Of a DNA stretch of 64,000 bases, positions 36,080 to 45,697 are shown piece by piece. The notes beneath the pieces were generated by a model, which did not search any database, had not been told where the DNA came from, and saw only the letters and a list, made by a program, of their open reading frames with translations. Source of the stretch: Bacteroidia bacterium (lineage in GTDB: Bacteria > Bacteroidota > Bacteroidia > CAILMK01 > JBBDIG01); contig JBBDIG010000048.1 of assembly GCA_040880525.1 (NCBI GenBank), forward strand, positions 22,512 through 86,511. The letters run 5' to 3'. The translations under genes were made by a program, and so were the position numbers. Every line of letters begins with the position of its first letter. The stretch's first letter is position 1.

Positions 36080-37733
36080 GCGGCTTTGGAGTCTGCTGCT
36101 CACGGTTCTCCTCTTCTCCTCCTGCTCCTACGAATATCCTACTCTTGAAAAAACAATGGCCCGGCAGTGGAAGCTGATCGCCATCGTGCAGGAAAGCGAC
36201 ACCACAGCCGTATCGCCCCAAATCCTGCTGCTGCGCGACAGCAGCCTCTTTTCCCTCGCAAACCAGAAAGGAACCTGGCAACTCCACGACAGCACCATTA
36301 CGTTTAGCCAGGGCAACAGCACCATAGCTGCCAATACGCCTTACGGCATCAGGAATATCTCGGCTACTAAACTAGAATTGATGGACCGAGAACAAGTGCT
36401 GCTCTTTGAGTTTGTACCGCAAGCCCGCACCACCGCCACTATTTTATACGATGTTTTCCGGGGCATTCTGGGCATCATCATTCTCCTGATTGTGGCGGTT
36501 CTTTTCAGCAACAACCGCAGAAAAATTGACTGGAGGCTTGTGGCCACCGGCATTGGCCTTCAGGTCGTTTTTGCACTGGCCGTCCTGAAAGTAGAGGCCG
36601 TAAAGGCGGTATTCGACTTTATCAGCAGCGGCTTTGTCATAGTGCTCACCTTTACACTCCACGGTGCGGATTTTCTTTTTGGCAAACTGGTTACAGATGT
36701 AAATTCATTCGGATACATTTTCGCTTTCCAGGTGCTGCCCACCATCATCTTCTTTTCCGCCCTAACATCCTTGTTTTATTACCTGAATATTCTTCAATAT
36801 GTGGTAATGGCTTTTGCCTGGATTATGAAAAAGACGATGCGATTGTCGGGCGCAGAAAGCCTGGCCGCAGCCGCCAATATATTCGTGGGCCAGACGGAAG
36901 CACCGCTTGTGGTAAAACCTTACGTGGATAAAATGACACGCTCAGAAATCATGGCGCTAATGACCGGAGGAATGGCCACCATTGCCGGAGGCGTGTTGGC
37001 TGCATTCATTGGTTTTTTGGGTGGCACCGATCCTGTGGCGCGGCAAATCTTTGCCACGCACCTGCTCACGGCCTCCATCATGTCAGCACCGGCTGCATTG
37101 CTCATCGCCAAGATAATGATCCCTGAAACGGAGGTAGTGAACCGCGACCTCAACATCAGCAAAGAAAAGATGGGGAAAAACGTGCTGGATGCCATCTCCA
37201 ATGGCACTACGCAGGGCCTGAAGCTGGCCGTAAATGTGGGGGCCATGCTGCTGGTATTTCTCGCATTTGTGGCCATGTTTGACTACATTTTTCTGCATGG
37301 CATTGGCGAACCTACGGGCCTGAACCAGGTGATCAGAGAAAGCACAAATGGCTATTATGAAGGATTCAGCTTCCGCTATATTCTCGGCCATCTCTTCGCG
37401 CCTTTCGCCTGGATCATGGGTGTGCCAGCGCAAGACCTTACCTCCGTAGGACGACTGCTGGGCGAAAAGACGCTGTTCAATGAGTTTGTGGCGTATGTCT
37501 CCCTCGGCAACCTGAAGGATACTGCGATGCTCACAAATGAGAAATCCATTATTATCGCTACTTACGCCCTCTGCGGTTTTGCCAACTTTGCCTCCATCGG
37601 CATCCAGATCGGGGGAATTGGCGTGATTGCACCTCACCGCAAAACCATGCTTTCAGAACTTGGCCTGCGTGCTTTGGTTGGAGGCACACTGGCTTGCTTC
37701 CTTACCGCTGCTATAGCAGGGATGCTGGTTTGA
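36072..37733 (+). CDS. Concentrative nucleoside transporter (NupC/CNT) with N-terminal lipoprotein-like domain
   Basis: The ATG at 36072 gives 553 residues. The first 15-20 residues are a lipoprotein signal (LLTVLLFSSC; Cys about 18), then a soluble beta-type domain (WKLIAIVQESDTTAV to about 115), then the membrane part with 8-10 hydrophobic segments from about 135 on. The CNT core includes FVGQTEAPLVVKPYV near 280, the conserved substrate and sodium region, and a last helix pair. It would import nucleosides with Na+ or H+. The N-terminal extracytoplasmic domain is an unusual addition to the plain NupC of about 400 residues, though extended CNT proteins do occur in Bacteroidota. It overlaps the preceding gene. 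Confidence 0.85.
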   Translation: MDKRLWSLLLTVLLFSSCSYEYPTLEKTMARQWKLIAIVQESDTTAVSPQILLLRDSSLFSLANQKGTWQLHDSTITFSQGNSTIAANTPYGIRNISATKLELMDREQVLLFEFVPQARTTATILYDVFRGILGIIILLIVAVLFSNNRRKIDWRLVATGIGLQVVFALAVLKVEAVKAVFDFISSGFVIVLTFTLHGADFLFGKLVTDVNSFGYIFAFQVLPTIIFFSALTSLFYYLNILQYVVMAFAWIMKKTMRLSGAESLAAAANIFVGQTEAPLVVKPYVDKMTRSEIMALMTGGMATIAGGVLAAFIGFLGGTDPVARQIFATHLLTASIMSAPAALLIAKIMIPETEVVNRDLNISKEKMGKNVLDAISNGTTQGLKLAVNVGAMLLVFLAFVAMFDYIFLHGIGEPTGLNQVIRESTNGYYEGFSFRYILGHLFAPFAWIMGVPAQDLTSVGRLLGEKTLFNEFVAYVSLGNLKDTAMLTNEKSIIIATYALCGFANFASIGIQIGGIGVIAPHRKTMLSELGLRALVGGTLACFLTAAIAGMLV

Positions 37734-37797
37734 GGATCGTGGCGGGAAAACCTTAATAGATCTTCCCGGATGGAGCAAGATTGAGAAGGTACCATCC

Positions 37798-40176
37798 TTA
37801 TTTAATGATTACTTTTTGGTTGGCGCCAGAGACAATATCCCGCACAAAGTACATTCCTGGAGGAAAGTGCTCAATGTTCAGCGTTATTTCTTCCCGGCCC
37901 ATTTCCAATTGCCGCCACAGCCTGCCGGTGACATCATATATATGCAGGGTCAATCTTCCTTTAGCCGCAGTATTGCGAATGTGCAATACATCCTGGGCGG
38001 GATTGGGATAGATCGCAAAAGGTACAGGGATAACTTCTTCAGGCTCGTTAATTCCAGTTTGCAGTTTCACCACGCTTACCGTTTGATTGGTAATGATGGG
38101 GCTGTTATAATCAAAATAAATATAAGCGCGGTTTAGAATAGTATCGCCCACCGCTATTCCGGGGCGTATGCCTGCGGTGTACCTGATGAAGCCGTGGCTT
38201 TTCGGCTCGTTGATATGGCTGTCCGGCAACAGGATATTGTCAAAAGTCCAGATCAGCGTATTGTTCCGAATCTCAAGGCTGTAAGGATGGCTGCTGTTGT
38301 TCATTACCAATTCAGTAAGCGGAAGATTGGCATCCACGGTATCCACGATCACAACCTTATAAGCCGTATCTGTGCCCGTATTCTGGAAGCGGATCAGATA
38401 ATCAATTTTCCGGGTGTCCGGGGCAATATTGCCTTCAGGACTGGATTGCTTGTCGTTGGGATCATAGGATGCTACGATCCTTTGGCAAAGCGTGTCATAA
38501 TTGTCGGGAGGAAACGAATCTCCGGCTACGGGGCTGATGAACGCAGAGAAACAGAGGCTATCGCCCATAGCCAGAGAATTGGATATTTCAAAAGTTATGG
38601 TCAGCGAACCTTTATCAAACATCGCCAGCGGATCTAAATTCCAGGTAATTTCATTTCCGGAAAGATTATCATAAGGAAGCGAGACGGAATCAAGGGTGGC
38701 ACCTGCCGGGAAATTTAATTTTACGCTTGCACCTGTGATGGTATCAGTACCTGTATTCTCCCAGTCCAATTTATAAGTTTCAGTAAATCCCCTGCGGGCT
38801 CTGAAACCGGTAAAACCGGTAATATTCGTTCGCAAATCCCGAATGCCAGGAACAGGCGAAATAGCAAAGTCAAGGGTATCTACACGAGATTGTCCCTGAA
38901 GCTGAATAGAAAGCGTGTCGGACTGGCAACTGTTTATTTCCCAATATTTTTTATGAAGCGTAATTTGAAAATTTCCAGGATACAATACTGCTAAATATTT
39001 CCCGGAAGAATTTACATTCATAAAATGGTTTATAGGAGAAACTTCAATTAACGCTTGTTCCACTATTTCTTCTGCGGGATCTTTTTCGCAATTTTTATTG
39101 ATATCATAATACACTAATCCGCTTACCAATGATAGCGAATCGTAGTAAAGCCGGTAGATTTGCTTGTCGCTATGCTTTGTACCGTAAAAAGAATATGTAT
39201 AGAGGTTATCTTCAAAGGTGAAAACAATCGGATATGAAGGGGTATCAGCTTGCATGAGGCTAGGACCTTCGGCCCATTCCATTCCTGTCCATGTATAGAA
39301 TACAGTATCAGGTCCCCAGCCTGCACTCCAAAGATTTCCCTTATGTTCGGCAAAGGAAGATGCGGTTTCATTATTAAGGTGCCTCCATATTCCATTATAG
39401 TAATAATCTGTTGTACCAAATCCTAAATTTGGCTCGAAGCCTGACGTAAATATGGTATCCTGATATTCATACATTATTTGTCCTGATAATTTAAGAATAT
39501 GACCCACGGTATCCCATTTGGATCCATTCCATGTTTCCAAATGTGTAGCCCAAATGTTATTAATAGTCACAAATATTTGATCCAAGATATACAAGGTATC
39601 AGCGTGAACAAGAATATCCGTGACATGATATATCATTTGTGAATCACTGGTTCGGACAGGTTGCCACTCACTGCCATCCCATAGTGCAAGATTGGCTGCG
39701 CTGTCAGTTCCAGCCTTCTGGAAGTTCCCACCCGCATATAGCTTTCCCTGGTATACTTCAAGGTCATTAACATAGGGACCGAATGGCGAGAATATGTCCT
39801 GTCCATAAGGATCTCCGGTTCCTGCACTTTTCCAGTTCTGGCCATCAAACCGGATTACAGTAGTTGCAGTAGGTATTGATGGTATTGAATCGAAATATCC
39901 GCCTAAATACAATTCATTCTGATAAAACTTCATTGAATTAACAGATGCCAAACCTTCATAAGGTAACCGGCCCAACACCGCCCAAAAAAAGGTATTCCAT
40001 TTTGCTACTTCTAAGGTTGATGAATCTGTATTGAAATACGCCACATAAAGTTCATTATTATGGACAGTGGTTGCGGATGGTACTGTGGGAAATGCCGCCC
40101 CTGCAGGAACCCACACCTGTGCGTTCATTACAAAACAAAACACGAGGGAAATAAAAGTCATGTAAAATATTTTCAT
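37798..40176 (-). CDS. Secreted T9SS type A cargo with propeller-like repeats and SdrD/YDPNDK domains
   Basis: This 792-residue protein has a signal peptide (about 1-19, ending VMNAQ). Residues about 25-330 contain repeats of the form LYAGGNFQKAG ... LALWDGSEWQPV, as in WDG-type propeller-like surface proteins. Near 350 is an SdrD/CNA-B-like module (VYYDINKNCEKDPAEE). From about 575 a YDPNDKQ-type domain leads to an Ig-like DUF11-type region (IDYLIRFQNTGTDTAY). The C-terminal 75 residues are a T9SS type A sorting domain (FAIYPNPAQDVLHI ... FPPGMYFVRD). It starts 8 bases after the TM-barrel gene, making it the third gene of sigma operon B. Confidence 0.92.
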   Translation of the reverse strand: MKIFYMTFISLVFCFVMNAQVWVPAGAAFPTVPSATTVHNNELYVAYFNTDSSTLEVAKWNTFFWAVLGRLPYEGLASVNSMKFYQNELYLGGYFDSIPSIPTATTVIRFDGQNWKSAGTGDPYGQDIFSPFGPYVNDLEVYQGKLYAGGNFQKAGTDSAANLALWDGSEWQPVRTSDSQMIYHVTDILVHADTLYILDQIFVTINNIWATHLETWNGSKWDTVGHILKLSGQIMYEYQDTIFTSGFEPNLGFGTTDYYYNGIWRHLNNETASSFAEHKGNLWSAGWGPDTVFYTWTGMEWAEGPSLMQADTPSYPIVFTFEDNLYTYSFYGTKHSDKQIYRLYYDSLSLVSGLVYYDINKNCEKDPAEEIVEQALIEVSPINHFMNVNSSGKYLAVLYPGNFQITLHKKYWEINSCQSDTLSIQLQGQSRVDTLDFAISPVPGIRDLRTNITGFTGFRARRGFTETYKLDWENTGTDTITGASVKLNFPAGATLDSVSLPYDNLSGNEITWNLDPLAMFDKGSLTITFEISNSLAMGDSLCFSAFISPVAGDSFPPDNYDTLCQRIVASYDPNDKQSSPEGNIAPDTRKIDYLIRFQNTGTDTAYKVVIVDTVDANLPLTELVMNNSSHPYSLEIRNNTLIWTFDNILLPDSHINEPKSHGFIRYTAGIRPGIAVGDTILNRAYIYFDYNSPIITNQTVSVVKLQTGINEPEEVIPVPFAIYPNPAQDVLHIRNTAAKGRLTLHIYDVTGRLWRQLEMGREEITLNIEHFPPGMYFVRDIVSGANQKVIIK

Positions 40177-40184
40177 GGCAGTTT

Positions 40185-41414
40185 TTATTTAAATAATTCA
40201 GTTGTGATTAAAAGCGTAGCGTTTATTTTGAAAGCCTGCGGAACAAGCTTTACTTGCTCCTGCTCCGAAAGCAGGTTTCCATACCGGTGGTAGGTGGGTT
40301 CCAGTTCTATCGCCAGGCCATTGCCAAACCGGTATCCAATGCCCATTCCCACTTTTGCATTTGTACTCCAGCGCCCGAAATTATCCGGCTCCATTTTTCT
40401 GTAAGACAGCGTAGTGCTTTCGAGTTGCGCACCATCGGCATCCAGCATTTTCATAAAGCTGAAACCCAAACTTGCCCGCAAGTAATAGCGATCGGAGATA
40501 TTAAAGTTGTAGCCCATTTCTAAAGGAATTTCAATGTACTGGTAACGAATGATGGTGGATGAATCAATCTTTTCAGCCGAGGCGTTTGGCAGCGTAATGT
40601 AGCCCAAAATATTACGGGTTGCGGAATCCACCACCGCAATTTTATTTTTATAGAAATCATAGTTCATCCGGTTTTCATAGCGGGTATATTGAATTCCCGC
40701 TTTAACTCCCAGGGCCGGCAGAAGATTGTAGCGCAGCACAATTCCGGCATTAATTCCCGGCCTGGCCGCTCTCGCGGATTCCTGCAACCGCAGGTAATCC
40801 TCATGTACCCGCGCAGGCTCCGCTGTCTGCTCTCCCGGATCCAATATTGCGGTGCCGGCCGTTATGCCAAACTGCAGCCCGTTTGATTTGGGTTTTGTTT
40901 GCTCCTCTGCCTCTTTTTCCGGGTACGCTTTTAAAGTAGGTGGAATGACCAACACAACTGTGGATTTTATGCTTAATTCATTCGCCATAAGCGGAAACGG
41001 GTACAACGGTTTTCCTTGTTTTAGCGGGTTTTCATTTTTAATTTTATCATTTATTTGGTTTCTGCTATTTCTTGTTGATTTTAAAGTGGGAACTGAAGAA
41101 TTTCCGGAATCCACAATGGTTTCTTCTTTCATTACCGGAATTGATTGCTGCGGCTTCACAATTTCTCCTGAAGCCATTGGCCGGGCTTCTGATATTTTCG
41201 GCATCTCATCAGGACGCTGCAGCCACAAAATAGAGGAGCCAATAGCTATAAGAGTCAATAAGCCCGTCAGCAAATAAGGCCATAGCAGCTTCCGCTTGTT
41301 CCTGCCATGATACCGGAGGCTAAACTCCCGCCATGCCTCAGGTGCTGCAGGAGCGGCATAGCCTTTCAGCTTTCCTGACAGGACTTTGTCCAGTCTATGA
41401 GGTGCATTTTTCAC
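40185..41414 (-). CDS. Putative dual-membrane anti-sigma factor: cytoplasmic N-terminus, TM helix, outer-membrane barrel
   Basis: This 409-residue protein has no cleavable signal. Residues 1-42 are basic and cytoplasmic, with the pattern LDKVLSGKLKGY ... EAWREFSLRY. Residues about 43-65 form one membrane helix (WPYLLTGLLTLIAIGSSILW). A polar linker of about 130 residues could span the periplasm, and from about 195 the protein reads as an OMP beta-barrel (FGITAGTAIL; GVKAGIQYTRYENRM; YYLRASLGFSFMK), ending TTELFK. This layout fits the dual-membrane-spanning anti-sigma (Dma) proteins reported in Bacteroides thetaiotaomicron. Its start overlaps the ECF sigma gene by 20 bases, so the two are coupled. 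The anti-sigma activity is inference. Confidence 0.85.
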   Translation of the reverse strand: MKNAPHRLDKVLSGKLKGYAAPAAPEAWREFSLRYHGRNKRKLLWPYLLTGLLTLIAIGSSILWLQRPDEMPKISEARPMASGEIVKPQQSIPVMKEETIVDSGNSSVPTLKSTRNSRNQINDKIKNENPLKQGKPLYPFPLMANELSIKSTVVLVIPPTLKAYPEKEAEEQTKPKSNGLQFGITAGTAILDPGEQTAEPARVHEDYLRLQESARAARPGINAGIVLRYNLLPALGVKAGIQYTRYENRMNYDFYKNKIAVVDSATRNILGYITLPNASAEKIDSSTIIRYQYIEIPLEMGYNFNISDRYYLRASLGFSFMKMLDADGAQLESTTLSYRKMEPDNFGRWSTNAKVGMGIGYRFGNGLAIELEPTYHRYGNLLSEQEQVKLVPQAFKINATLLITTELFK

Positions 41415-41958
41415 GTTCGGGCATTTGTTTTTTTAAAAGTGCTTTCAACGCTTGTCTCGCTTTGTAAAGCTGAGATTTGGAGGTTCCAACTGAAATTCCC
41501 AGTTCCTGCGCTATTTGCTGATGACTGTATTCCTCAATGGCGTAGAGATTCAACACTACGCGGTATCCCTGCGGCAGTTGCTGCATCAGGTGTATTACGG
41601 CTTCGGAGCTTAACGGAGCCAAACCCTCACTGATCACATCTTCAACGTCATCCTCCACAACAGGATGCTCACGCTCCGAAATTTCAGAATAGGTTATTTC
41701 CTGTTTTAAATGATTAAGGGCATTGTTGATGAAAATACGGTTCATCCAGGTCTGGAGCGCAGAAGCCTGCCTGAATTTTCCAATATTGTCAAACACCTTT
41801 ATAAATCCTTCCTGTACCATATCTTTTGCCTGGTCCTGATTTTTGGCATATCTGAGACACAACCCAAGCATCACCGGATAGTATTTTTCAAATACTGCAC
41901 GCTGATATTCAGGGTCCCGCTTTTTACATCCTTTTATAAGCGCTTCCTCAGAATACAT
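41395..41958 (-). CDS. ECF sigma factor, first gene of operon B
   Basis: This 187-residue ECF sigma factor has region 2 with AKDMVQEGFIKVFDNI and WMNRIFINNALNHLKQE, and region 4 with EYSHQQIAQELGISVGTSKS. It is the closest relative in the window of the 14299-14853 factor. It overlaps the putative dual-membrane anti-sigma gene by 20 bases, and that gene is 8 bases from the T9SS cargo gene. The strong coupling argues for a dedicated sigma/anti-sigma/target unit. Confidence 0.94.
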   Translation of the reverse strand: MYSEEALIKGCKKRDPEYQRAVFEKYYPVMLGLCLRYAKNQDQAKDMVQEGFIKVFDNIGKFRQASALQTWMNRIFINNALNHLKQEITYSEISEREHPVVEDDVEDVISEGLAPLSSEAVIHLMQQLPQGYRVVLNLYAIEEYSHQQIAQELGISVGTSKSQLYKARQALKALLKKQMPEREKCTS

Positions 41959-41979
41959 TTTTTTCTTGTCTAATCATTT

Positions 41980-42004
41980 GACCGGAAATTCCGAAATGGT
42001 TGCC
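41980..42004 (-). promoter_or_regulatory. Candidate ECF promoter (GGCAACC...GTC) of sigma operon B
   Basis: On the minus strand GGCAACC is followed 16 bases after its AAC by GTC, 21 bases before the sigma ATG. This fits the general ECF promoter layout and repeats the heptamer found before sigma operon A. Confidence 0.4.
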
Positions 42005-42289
42005 TGAAAGATGGGTAAATTTTTTACGAAAATCTTATTCTGGATTAAAATATAAATATATTACAACCCTTTATTCTGCTTAGAAATTATTCATTGAAAT
42101 TTAAAATATTAAAAGTAAATAAAGGTGGGTTCAATGGTGGGAAATGAACGATACTTTACATTTCAATTATGAAAATAAATCCTTCAGCGCTTTTTCTTTC
42201 CGTCTCAATGCGCTCCTTTTCCCGGACCTCTATCTTTAAGATTTGCAAATCTAAATATTGATGATCCCCCTACTGCCAACAGGTAATCT
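42005..42289. other. AT-rich intergenic region before yicC, no gene seen
   Basis: This lies between the divergent sigma operon B and yicC. It is AT-rich with no credible coding frame, palindrome or RNA gene. It presumably holds promoters for both directions. Confidence 0.5.
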
Positions 42290-42297
42290 TATTTTTG
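42290..42297 (+). promoter_or_regulatory. Candidate -7 element for the yicC-gmk-nadD unit
   Basis: TATTTTTG matches TAnnTTTG and lies 27 bases before the yicC ATG at 42325. Confidence 0.45.
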
Positions 42298-42324
42298 CGG
42301 CTACTTTTAAAATTGATACCTCCT

Positions 42325-43200
42325 ATGGTAAAGTCAATGACGGGCTATGGCTCAGTAAAGCAGGAAGGCGCTGGGATGGCCGTAAATGTAGAAGTTAAGG
42401 CTGTGAACGGGCGATCGCTTGATGTCTCCATCCGATTGCCACGAATATTTTCCGGTAAGGAGCCGGATGTAAAGTCGCTGACGGGCAGGATCCTTTCGCG
42501 CGGAAACATCTTCGTTGCGATAACCACAGAATTTCCGGATGCCGGCCGCAGCCACCGCAAAATAGACATCGAACTGATGAAGTCTTACTATTTTGAACTG
42601 CAGCAGTTGAAGCGGGAATTAAATCTTGCGAGTGATGAAAACCTGCTGGCCTCCCTCCTTTCATTGCCTGATGTGATGCATTCTGCAGAAGAGCCTGCCT
42701 CCGAAGATCAATGGGAATTCATAATGCAGGTGCTTGAAGAGGCTCTGGAAAGTACTGATACCTTCAGGATACAGGAAGGCAATGCACTGAAAGAAGAGAT
42801 GATGGCCTACCTGGAAAACATTGAAAAGCTCAGCGGAGTAATTAATAATATGAAGGAGCAGCGGCTACCAGCAATTAAGGAAAAGTTGCAGAAACACATT
42901 TCAGAGCTGGCCCGCGAAATTGATCTTGACCAAAACCGGCTGGAACAGGAAATGGTATATTATGCTGAAAAGCTTGACATTACCGAAGAGATGGTGCGTC
43001 TGCAGAGCCACATTAATTTTTTCAGAGAAACCCTGGCGCAAAAAGAAACCGGAAAGAAGCTGAACTTCATAGTGCAGGAAATGGGGCGGGAGATAAATAC
43101 CATCGGCAGCAAAGCGAACCACGCAGAAATTCAGCACCACGTGGTGGAAATGAAGGATGAACTTGAGAAGATCCGTGAACAGGTTCAAAACATTTTATAA
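42325..43200 (+). CDS. YicC family endoribonuclease
   Basis: The chosen ATG at 42325 gives 291 residues beginning VKSMTGYGSVKQEGAG, the standard YicC start; codons upstream of it do not fit. YicC/YloC proteins are RNA-degrading endonucleases. The C-terminal DUF1732 region is clear (KKLNFIVQEMGREINTIGSK, then HHVVEMKDELEKIREQVQN). The gmk gene starts 53 bases after the stop, and yicC-gmk-nadD is a common order. Confidence 0.94.
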   Translation: MVKSMTGYGSVKQEGAGMAVNVEVKAVNGRSLDVSIRLPRIFSGKEPDVKSLTGRILSRGNIFVAITTEFPDAGRSHRKIDIELMKSYYFELQQLKRELNLASDENLLASLLSLPDVMHSAEEPASEDQWEFIMQVLEEALESTDTFRIQEGNALKEEMMAYLENIEKLSGVINNMKEQRLPAIKEKLQKHISELAREIDLDQNRLEQEMVYYAEKLDITEEMVRLQSHINFFRETLAQKETGKKLNFIVQEMGREINTIGSKANHAEIQHHVVEMKDELEKIREQVQNIL

Positions 43201-43253
43201 GCGTATTGAATATCAACCTAAAAGCACTTGGCAACGTGACGGAAGATGAACGA

Positions 43254-43841
43254 ATGACAAAGAAAATGATCGTTGTTTCCGGTCCTTCAGGTGCGGGAAA
43301 AACCACGCTGGTGAAATACCTTATGGAAAAGCTGCCCCGGTTGCAATTTGCCGTAAGCGCCACCACCCGCCCGCTGCGTGGAGATGAAGTAAATGGCCGC
43401 GACTATTACTTTCTGTCAGAGGATGAATTCAAAGAAAAAGTGAAACTCCATGAATTTCTGGAACACGAGGAGGTTTATGAGGGACTGCTCTATGGCACGC
43501 TCAAAGAGGAAATAAAGCGCTGCTGGGATAATGATGAAATCCCTGTTCTTGACATTGACGTGAAAGGGGCGCTTAATATCAAGCTCCATCATGGGGATTA
43601 TTGCCTTTTCGTGTTCGTACATCCTGGAGATATTTACCGGCTGCAGGAACGACTTAAGCATCGCGGAACGGAATCGGACGCCAGCCTGAAAAAACGCCTT
43701 GCACGCGCAGAGGAAGAGCTGAACTACTCGCAGGAGTTTGATGTGGTGATCTATAATCGCAGCCTGGAATCGGCCAGCCATGAACTGCTGGAGCGCGTTG
43801 TGCATTTTCTGAACGATGAAATGAGTTCCACACAACTATGA
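43254..43841 (+). CDS. gmk: Gmk, guanylate kinase
   Basis: Guanylate kinase converts GMP to GDP. The ATG at 43254, with GGAAG about 9 bases before it, gives a 195-residue protein, the normal size; a longer frame begins at a TTG and is less likely. The P-loop is SGPSGAGKTT, and the GMP-binding segment TTRPLRGDEVNGRDYYFLSE and EHEEVYEGLLYGT follow. It overlaps nadD by four bases (ATGA). Confidence 0.97.
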   Translation: MTKKMIVVSGPSGAGKTTLVKYLMEKLPRLQFAVSATTRPLRGDEVNGRDYYFLSEDEFKEKVKLHEFLEHEEVYEGLLYGTLKEEIKRCWDNDEIPVLDIDVKGALNIKLHHGDYCLFVFVHPGDIYRLQERLKHRGTESDASLKKRLARAEEELNYSQEFDVVIYNRSLESASHELLERVVHFLNDEMSSTQL

Positions 43842-44413
43842 AAATCGGCTTGTTTTTCGGCTCCTTTAATCCTGTGCATACGGGCCATCTCATTATTGCC
43901 AACTTTATGGTGGAGTTCACCAACCTCGATAAGGTGTGGTTCGTGGTATCTCCCCAAAATCCGCTGAAAACCCAGCTCAGCCTGCTGAATGAATTTGACC
44001 GCATGGAGTTCATCCGCCTGTCAATAGAAGACAATGACAAGCTGGAAGTGAGCGATATTGAGTTCAACATGCCACGGCCCTCCTACACCATTGACACGCT
44101 CGTGTATCTACAGGAAAAGCACCCCGGGCAAGAATTCGTGCTGCTGATGGGCACGGATACGCTGATGACCTTGCCGCGATGGAAGAACTATGAACAGTTG
44201 CTGGATAACTATGCCATCTACGCCTATCCCCGCCCCGGCTCCCAGCGCTCCGAACTTGAATCGCATTTCAAGGTTTCAGTCTTTGATGCTCCCCTGATGA
44301 AAATATCGGCATCCTTTATCAGAGATGCGATCAGAGAAGGAAAATCGGTGCAATACCTCGTGCCTGAGCCCGTCAGGAAATATATTGACCGCTGGGGATT
44401 TTACAGGGGTTAG
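43838..44413 (+). CDS. nadD: NadD, nicotinate-nucleotide adenylyltransferase
   Basis: NadD adenylates nicotinate mononucleotide in NAD synthesis. The 191-residue protein has the nucleotidyltransferase motif FFGSFNPVHTGHL (HxGH) at the N-terminus and ISASFIRDAIREG near 150. The start overlaps the gmk stop by four bases. Confidence 0.96.
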   Translation: MKIGLFFGSFNPVHTGHLIIANFMVEFTNLDKVWFVVSPQNPLKTQLSLLNEFDRMEFIRLSIEDNDKLEVSDIEFNMPRPSYTIDTLVYLQEKHPGQEFVLLMGTDTLMTLPRWKNYEQLLDNYAIYAYPRPGSQRSELESHFKVSVFDAPLMKISASFIRDAIREGKSVQYLVPEPVRKYIDRWGFYRG

Positions 44414-44552
44414 CAGGAAAATTGCGGCTTTTCTTAAAGGAAATATCAGGTGACCTGTTTAACTCTTGCGGATAAATGCTACATTGGTATTAAATTATTG
44501 AGTTTTGCAGAATTCCAGCATATTTTTAACACCAACATCAAGACAAATCATT

Positions 44553-45641
44553 ATGGTTAAAAATCTCTACACAATTCTAACCTTCACCCTCTTACTACTT
44601 CCCGCCTTTGTAACCGCACAGGATACCGTGCTGACGGACGCAAATGAAACGTTCCAGGGCCATACCGATGATGTGACCTGTATTGCCTTTAGCTATGACG
44701 GGAAGACCATTGCGACCGGATCGTGGGATAAACGCATCCTCATCTGGGATGCAGAAGAAATGACCGTAAAAACGGAGTTGAAAGGCCACAGCACTGCGAT
44801 TCTCGCTTTAAGCTTCAGCCGCAACAGCCAGAATTTGCTCAGCACGGCCAATGATGGAACAGCCATGTTGTGGGATATTGAGGCAGGTACGAAGTCGGCA
44901 GCCTTTTACGGCAATACCGTTCCGCTGAGTGGCGGAGCGCTCAGCCCGGATCCAGGAAGCCGCTTCCTGGCTACAGGGGGTGAAGAAGGGGTTGTCAAAG
45001 TTTATGACCGCTCCAAGAAAAACGAGCTGGTGCGTTCCTTCCTCGTGAATTCCCCTGTGTATGGATTGGTATTCGACAACACCGGACGAAACGTTTTTAT
45101 AGCAAGTAAAGACAACACCATCCGGATGTATGACCATATCCAGAACACGGTGAAAATGACCTACGAAGGCCACAAATCCAGGGTGAATGCTGTGGCCATA
45201 ACCATTGATGGCAAATACATGATCACGGGTTCTGATGACAAAACCGCCATAATCTGGAATACCAAGACGGGTGAGGCGCTCCATACGCTGGAAGGCCATA
45301 CCTGGAAAGTGCTTTCAGTAGGTTTTAATCCGAGAGGTGAATATGCCGTTACCAGTTCCAACGATGGGACAGCCCGCGTATGGAATGTGGAAACCGGTGA
45401 GGAAATGATCCAAATGAAACCCTCGCAGCGGGATGTTATCAGCCAGGCAGTATTCAGCCCTGACAGCCGCTTTGTCTTTACTACTTCGCTGGTGAAAAAT
45501 CCTGATGACGATGCCATTAAAAAATGGGAAACCAACCTGATAAAGGAAAATACCCAGGCAGATGGAGCGAAAGGTGCCAAAAAGGTAATTAAGCTGGGGC
45601 CGGATGGAAAACCTTTGCCGGCTTCGCATCCCGCAGAGTAA
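44553..45641 (+). CDS. Exported WD40 beta-propeller protein
   Basis: The ATG at 44553 gives 362 residues with a signal peptide (LYTILTFTLLLLPAFVTAQ), so it acts in the envelope or outside. About seven WD40 blades follow, for example TFQGHTDDVTCIAFS, LKGHSTAILALSFS and LEGHTWKVLSVGF, each closing in a WD-like pair such as ILIWD or AIIWN. The C-terminal tail is Lys-rich. A frame from an upstream TTG exists but is unlikely to be used. Its partner is unknown; exported WD40 proteins usually scaffold other proteins. Confidence 0.9.
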   Translation: MVKNLYTILTFTLLLLPAFVTAQDTVLTDANETFQGHTDDVTCIAFSYDGKTIATGSWDKRILIWDAEEMTVKTELKGHSTAILALSFSRNSQNLLSTANDGTAMLWDIEAGTKSAAFYGNTVPLSGGALSPDPGSRFLATGGEEGVVKVYDRSKKNELVRSFLVNSPVYGLVFDNTGRNVFIASKDNTIRMYDHIQNTVKMTYEGHKSRVNAVAITIDGKYMITGSDDKTAIIWNTKTGEALHTLEGHTWKVLSVGFNPRGEYAVTSSNDGTARVWNVETGEEMIQMKPSQRDVISQAVFSPDSRFVFTTSLVKNPDDDAIKKWETNLIKENTQADGAKGAKKVIKLGPDGKPLPASHPAE

Positions 45642-45697
45642 ACTAGGATGATCTCACAGAACACCCCGACAATCATATTAAACCAATTGCAATCAAC

